From Hymenobacter nivis (GTDB taxonomy: Bacteria > Bacteroidota > Bacteroidia > Cytophagales > Hymenobacteraceae): 64,000 nucleotides of DNA. The notes beneath the pieces were generated by a model that saw only the letters and a program-made list of their open reading frames with translations, made no database searches and was not told the DNA's origin. A program made the position numbers and the translations under genes. Each line of letters starts with the position of its first letter. The stretch's first letter is position 1. The DNA is taken from positions 1,860,001-1,924,000 of the forward strand of contig NZ_CP029145.1 of the NCBI RefSeq assembly GCF_003149515.1, written 5' to 3'. Shown piece after piece: positions 62,066 through 64,000 of this stretch.

Positions 62066-63367
62066 CTAAATGCGGCGCTGGAGGCGCAGGCTGGCCGCGA
62101 GCAGCTCGCCGCCGGGGTGGCGCACAATCAGGTGCAGCACCGTGCCGCTGGTGCTGCGCAGCAGGTGGGTGAGCTGGGTGAGCGAGAGCAGCTCGACCGG
62201 CAAAATGCCCACCGCCAGCAGCTCGTCGCCGTCTTGCAAGCCAGCGGCGGCGGCGGGCGTACCCGGCACCACGCCCAGCACCTGGTAGCGCCGCAGGGCA
62301 GGCCCAACGGCCAGCACGTCGAAGCCCGCCATGTCGTGCTCGAAAGGCTCGGCGAAGGCCAAGCTCCGGCGCAGCCACAGCTGCCGGTGCGGGTAGTCGA
62401 TGACGATGCGGAAGCGCCGCAGCAGCTCGTAGCCCACGCTGCCGTTGCGGAACACGTCGGTGCGCGCGTGCACATCGGCCGCGTTGGGGAACGAGGTGAG
62501 CACCGTGGGCAGGCGGTAGCGGCCCATGTCCACGGTGGCCACGCGGCCCAGCACCCCGCGCACCAGCCCGTTCAGGCCGTGGCCCAGGTCGGCGGGCAGG
62601 CCGGGCGCGGGCAGGTGCAGGCGCGGGTCGGAGGTAGTTTCGAGCGACAGCGCGTGGCTGGCCCCGGTGTCGAGCAGCAGCTTCAGGGGCCGGGCGGCCG
62701 AGTCGCCGTCCTGGCGCACAGCCACCGTGAAGTACGCCTTGCGCCCCTCAATAGCCAGCGGCAAGCCAGTCCAGCGGCGGCTGTGGGGCGGCTGGTACAC
62801 TGCCGGCGGCGTAAGCACCAGCCGCTCCTGCCCCCCCACTTGCCCCTCAAACGCCGCCACGAAGCTTTGGAACAGCTCCGACCCCAGGATGCCGTGCACC
62901 CGCAGCCCCATGTAGCCCGACAGGTTCAGCGAGTCGCCGTTGAGCACCAGCAGTGCCATGGCCGGGGCCACGGCTTCTTGGCCGTGGCGGCCCAGGCCCA
63001 CGTGCACCCGGGGCGACTGGTAGGCCAGCAGGCCGGTGGGCTTGCCCCCGGTCCCCACCACCCGGAAATCCTGGCCGTGGGGCAGGTGCAGCGAATCGGC
63101 AATAGCCGGCGACAGCAGCAGCGACGAGGCCACGCCAGTATCGAGCAGGAAGTTGTAGGGCCCCGTACCGTTTAGCCACACTTGTACAATAGGCAGGTTG
63201 CGCTGTACCTGTAGCAGCAGGGACATGCGCCGCTGCCCGGCCCGCGCCAGCCGAAACAGGCCGGCATCCTGGCCGTAGCCCGGTTGGACCCCTGCCAGCA
63301 GCAGGGCCAAAACCAGCAGGCGGGCCCCAGCCCGGCGCAGCGCAAATAAGCAGATTAGCGTTTTCAT
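62066..63367 (-). CDS. Secreted retropepsin-like aspartyl protease with PDZ domain
   Basis: A 433-residue exported protein (signal 1-32, ending GYGQ). Two DTG active-site motifs, LLDTGVASSLLL (near residue 75) and LLLDTGASHALSL (near 230), mark two retropepsin-like lobes within one chain, a pseudo-dimer. The C-terminal 90 residues form a PDZ domain (VLGVVPGTPAAAAGLQDGDELLAVG). Bacteroidota encode many such 'aspartyl protease family' proteins; their substrates are not known. The start is the ATG at 63365-63367. It is the first of the three minus-strand genes ending at the phasin-like gene. Confidence 0.85.
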   Translation of the reverse strand: MKTLICLFALRRAGARLLVLALLLAGVQPGYGQDAGLFRLARAGQRRMSLLLQVQRNLPIVQVWLNGTGPYNFLLDTGVASSLLLSPAIADSLHLPHGQDFRVVGTGGKPTGLLAYQSPRVHVGLGRHGQEAVAPAMALLVLNGDSLNLSGYMGLRVHGILGSELFQSFVAAFEGQVGGQERLVLTPPAVYQPPHSRRWTGLPLAIEGRKAYFTVAVRQDGDSAARPLKLLLDTGASHALSLETTSDPRLHLPAPGLPADLGHGLNGLVRGVLGRVATVDMGRYRLPTVLTSFPNAADVHARTDVFRNGSVGYELLRRFRIVIDYPHRQLWLRRSLAFAEPFEHDMAGFDVLAVGPALRRYQVLGVVPGTPAAAAGLQDGDELLAVGILPVELLSLTQLTHLLRSTSGTVLHLIVRHPGGELLAASLRLQRRI

Positions 63368-63949
63368 TACTCCCGTAAGATACGGGTTATAAGACCATTA
63401 TTAACACCCTGGTCGTGCCCGTAACCCCAGATTATTGTCCGTTAGGGCAATCATTGCATAAGGGGCGCTGCGATGGGCTTATTTGTACTGCGCGAATGGA
63501 GGAGACGCCGTGGTTTTATTTCCCCATCACCAACAGCTAAGCGCTTGGCTTGGCTGCAAAGCTGTTTAGGAAGTCTGAAAATTCAAAATCGAACGTCATG
63601 CTGAGCGCAGCCGAAGCATCTCTCCCGCAGCAGTAATCCTGATTAGTTGAGCAGTAGAGATGCTTCGGCTGCGTTCAGTATGACGGTCTGACGATTTCCT
63701 AAACAGCTTCTGCGTGTACTTGTGCCGCCAAGCCATACTTAAAACCATTTTAAGGTCAGTGCACGGTCCGGTCCGCCGGCTTTTCGACCAGCCGACTGGT
63801 TGGCCAGCACCCGCTTGTTCTCCCTGACGACAAGCGGTTGGCCGGCTGAAAAAGCTAGCGGACCAGCAGCAGCCAGACCGTATACTAACCTGAAAAATGC
63901 TCTAGAGCGGTTTCCAATTCAATGTACAGAATTTCACGTACCTTCTGTT
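63368..63949. other. Intergenic region with hairpin repeat copy 6 and IS end
   Basis: No gene except the start of a transposase at the right edge. It contains the hairpin repeat (63594-63685) with its outer terminal repeats, and an imperfect 110-bp inverted repeat at about 63768-63868 (GGTCCGCCGGCTTTT against its inverse GGTCCGCTAGCTTTTT). Confidence 0.55.
63594..63685. repeat. Dispersed hairpin repeat, copy 6
   Basis: A 30-bp inverted repeat (63594-63623 and 63656-63685) with two G-T differences. An outer inverted repeat (GCTGTTTAGGAA at about 63561-63572 and TTCCTAAACAGC at about 63696-63707) surrounds it, giving a MITE-like frame shared with copy 5. Confidence 0.85.
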
Positions 63950-64000
63950 ATGAAAGCGTATTCGATTGATTTGCGGGAACGGGTAGCGGCGGCATGTGCC
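63950..64000 (+). CDS. IS630-family transposase, first 17 codons (runs out of the window)
   Basis: ATG at 63950 begins MKAYSIDLRERVAAACA, the usual N-terminus of IS630-family orfA/helix-turn-helix transposases (MxxYSxDLRxRVxxA). It differs in sequence from the intact IS630 transposase at 11175. The terminal inverted repeat would lie just upstream, possibly around GTATACTAACCTG (63879). The window ends inside the gene, so intactness is unknown. Confidence 0.7.
   Translation, partial: MKAYSIDLRERVAAACA

Noticed and set aside
1..64000. Search for tRNA and rRNA genes
   Set aside because: No cloverleaf with a TTCRANNC T-loop and no rRNA-like segment was recognised; covariance-model scanning (tRNAscan-SE, Infernal) would be needed to be sure.

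Overview
The window is a GC-rich stretch of a Bacteroidota chromosome, most likely from Hymenobacter or a close relative (inference). The support is: a type IX secretion (T9SS) pair of PorV2- and PorU2-like genes, another protein with a T9SS sorting tail, a Bacteroidota-type promoter (TTG-N19-TACATTTG) in front of a PadR regulator, and GC-rich coding sequence, which is unusual in this phylum outside the Hymenobacter group. No rRNA, tRNA, CRISPR array or replication origin was seen.

Layout. 0-9.5 kb: end of a PsiE-like membrane protein, an M3 oligopeptidase, a flavin/[2Fe-2S] reductase, an M23 peptidase, a Lol-type permease, a DUF1343/NamZ muramidase, fmt, a dihydrofolate reductase and a GNAT acetyltransferase. 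9.6-16.5 kb: porV2 and a porU2 gene cut in two by an IS630-family element whose exact excision restores one 1,535-codon frame. 16.8-26.2 kb: PadR regulator plus PspC/adhesin-head membrane protein, CCA-adding enzyme, a secreted GH43-like protein, tsaC, methylmalonyl-CoA epimerase and a compact iscS-iscU-iscA cluster. 26.3-34 kb: a visibly decaying RNA-repair locus with two RlaP-type nucleotidyltransferases (one with two in-frame stops), a broken polynucleotide kinase-phosphatase-ligase (Pnkp) and a truncated Hen1 methyltransferase. It is interleaved with AT-rich, apparently acquired genes: a HigB-HigA-like toxin-antitoxin pair and two orphans. 34-46 kb: lipoprotein, glutamate racemase, acetyltransferase, a TesA-YbbA-YbbP-like cluster, a stress-type four-helix protein, DNA polymerase IV, a small membrane protein and an ABC-F ATPase. 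46-49.2 kb: a dead ISAs1-family transposase, an amidase with an internal deletion, and a MITE sharing its end with the IS630 element. 49.2-64 kb: amidohydrolase, GAF protein, alpha/beta-hydrolase, DUF952 protein, T9SS-sorted protein, phosphohexomutase, AarF/UbiB kinase, phasin-like protein, acyltransferase, a PDZ aspartyl protease, and the start of another IS630-type transposase.

Most genes are ordinary single-gene or two-gene units separated by strong hairpins. The intergenic regions are rich in structured repeats: six copies of an approximately 90-110 bp hairpin family, several MITE-like elements, and a repeat that forms the 5' leader of both tsaC and the aarF-like gene. The region around 26-34 kb is the most unusual: a known but rare RNA-repair toolkit caught in the act of being lost.
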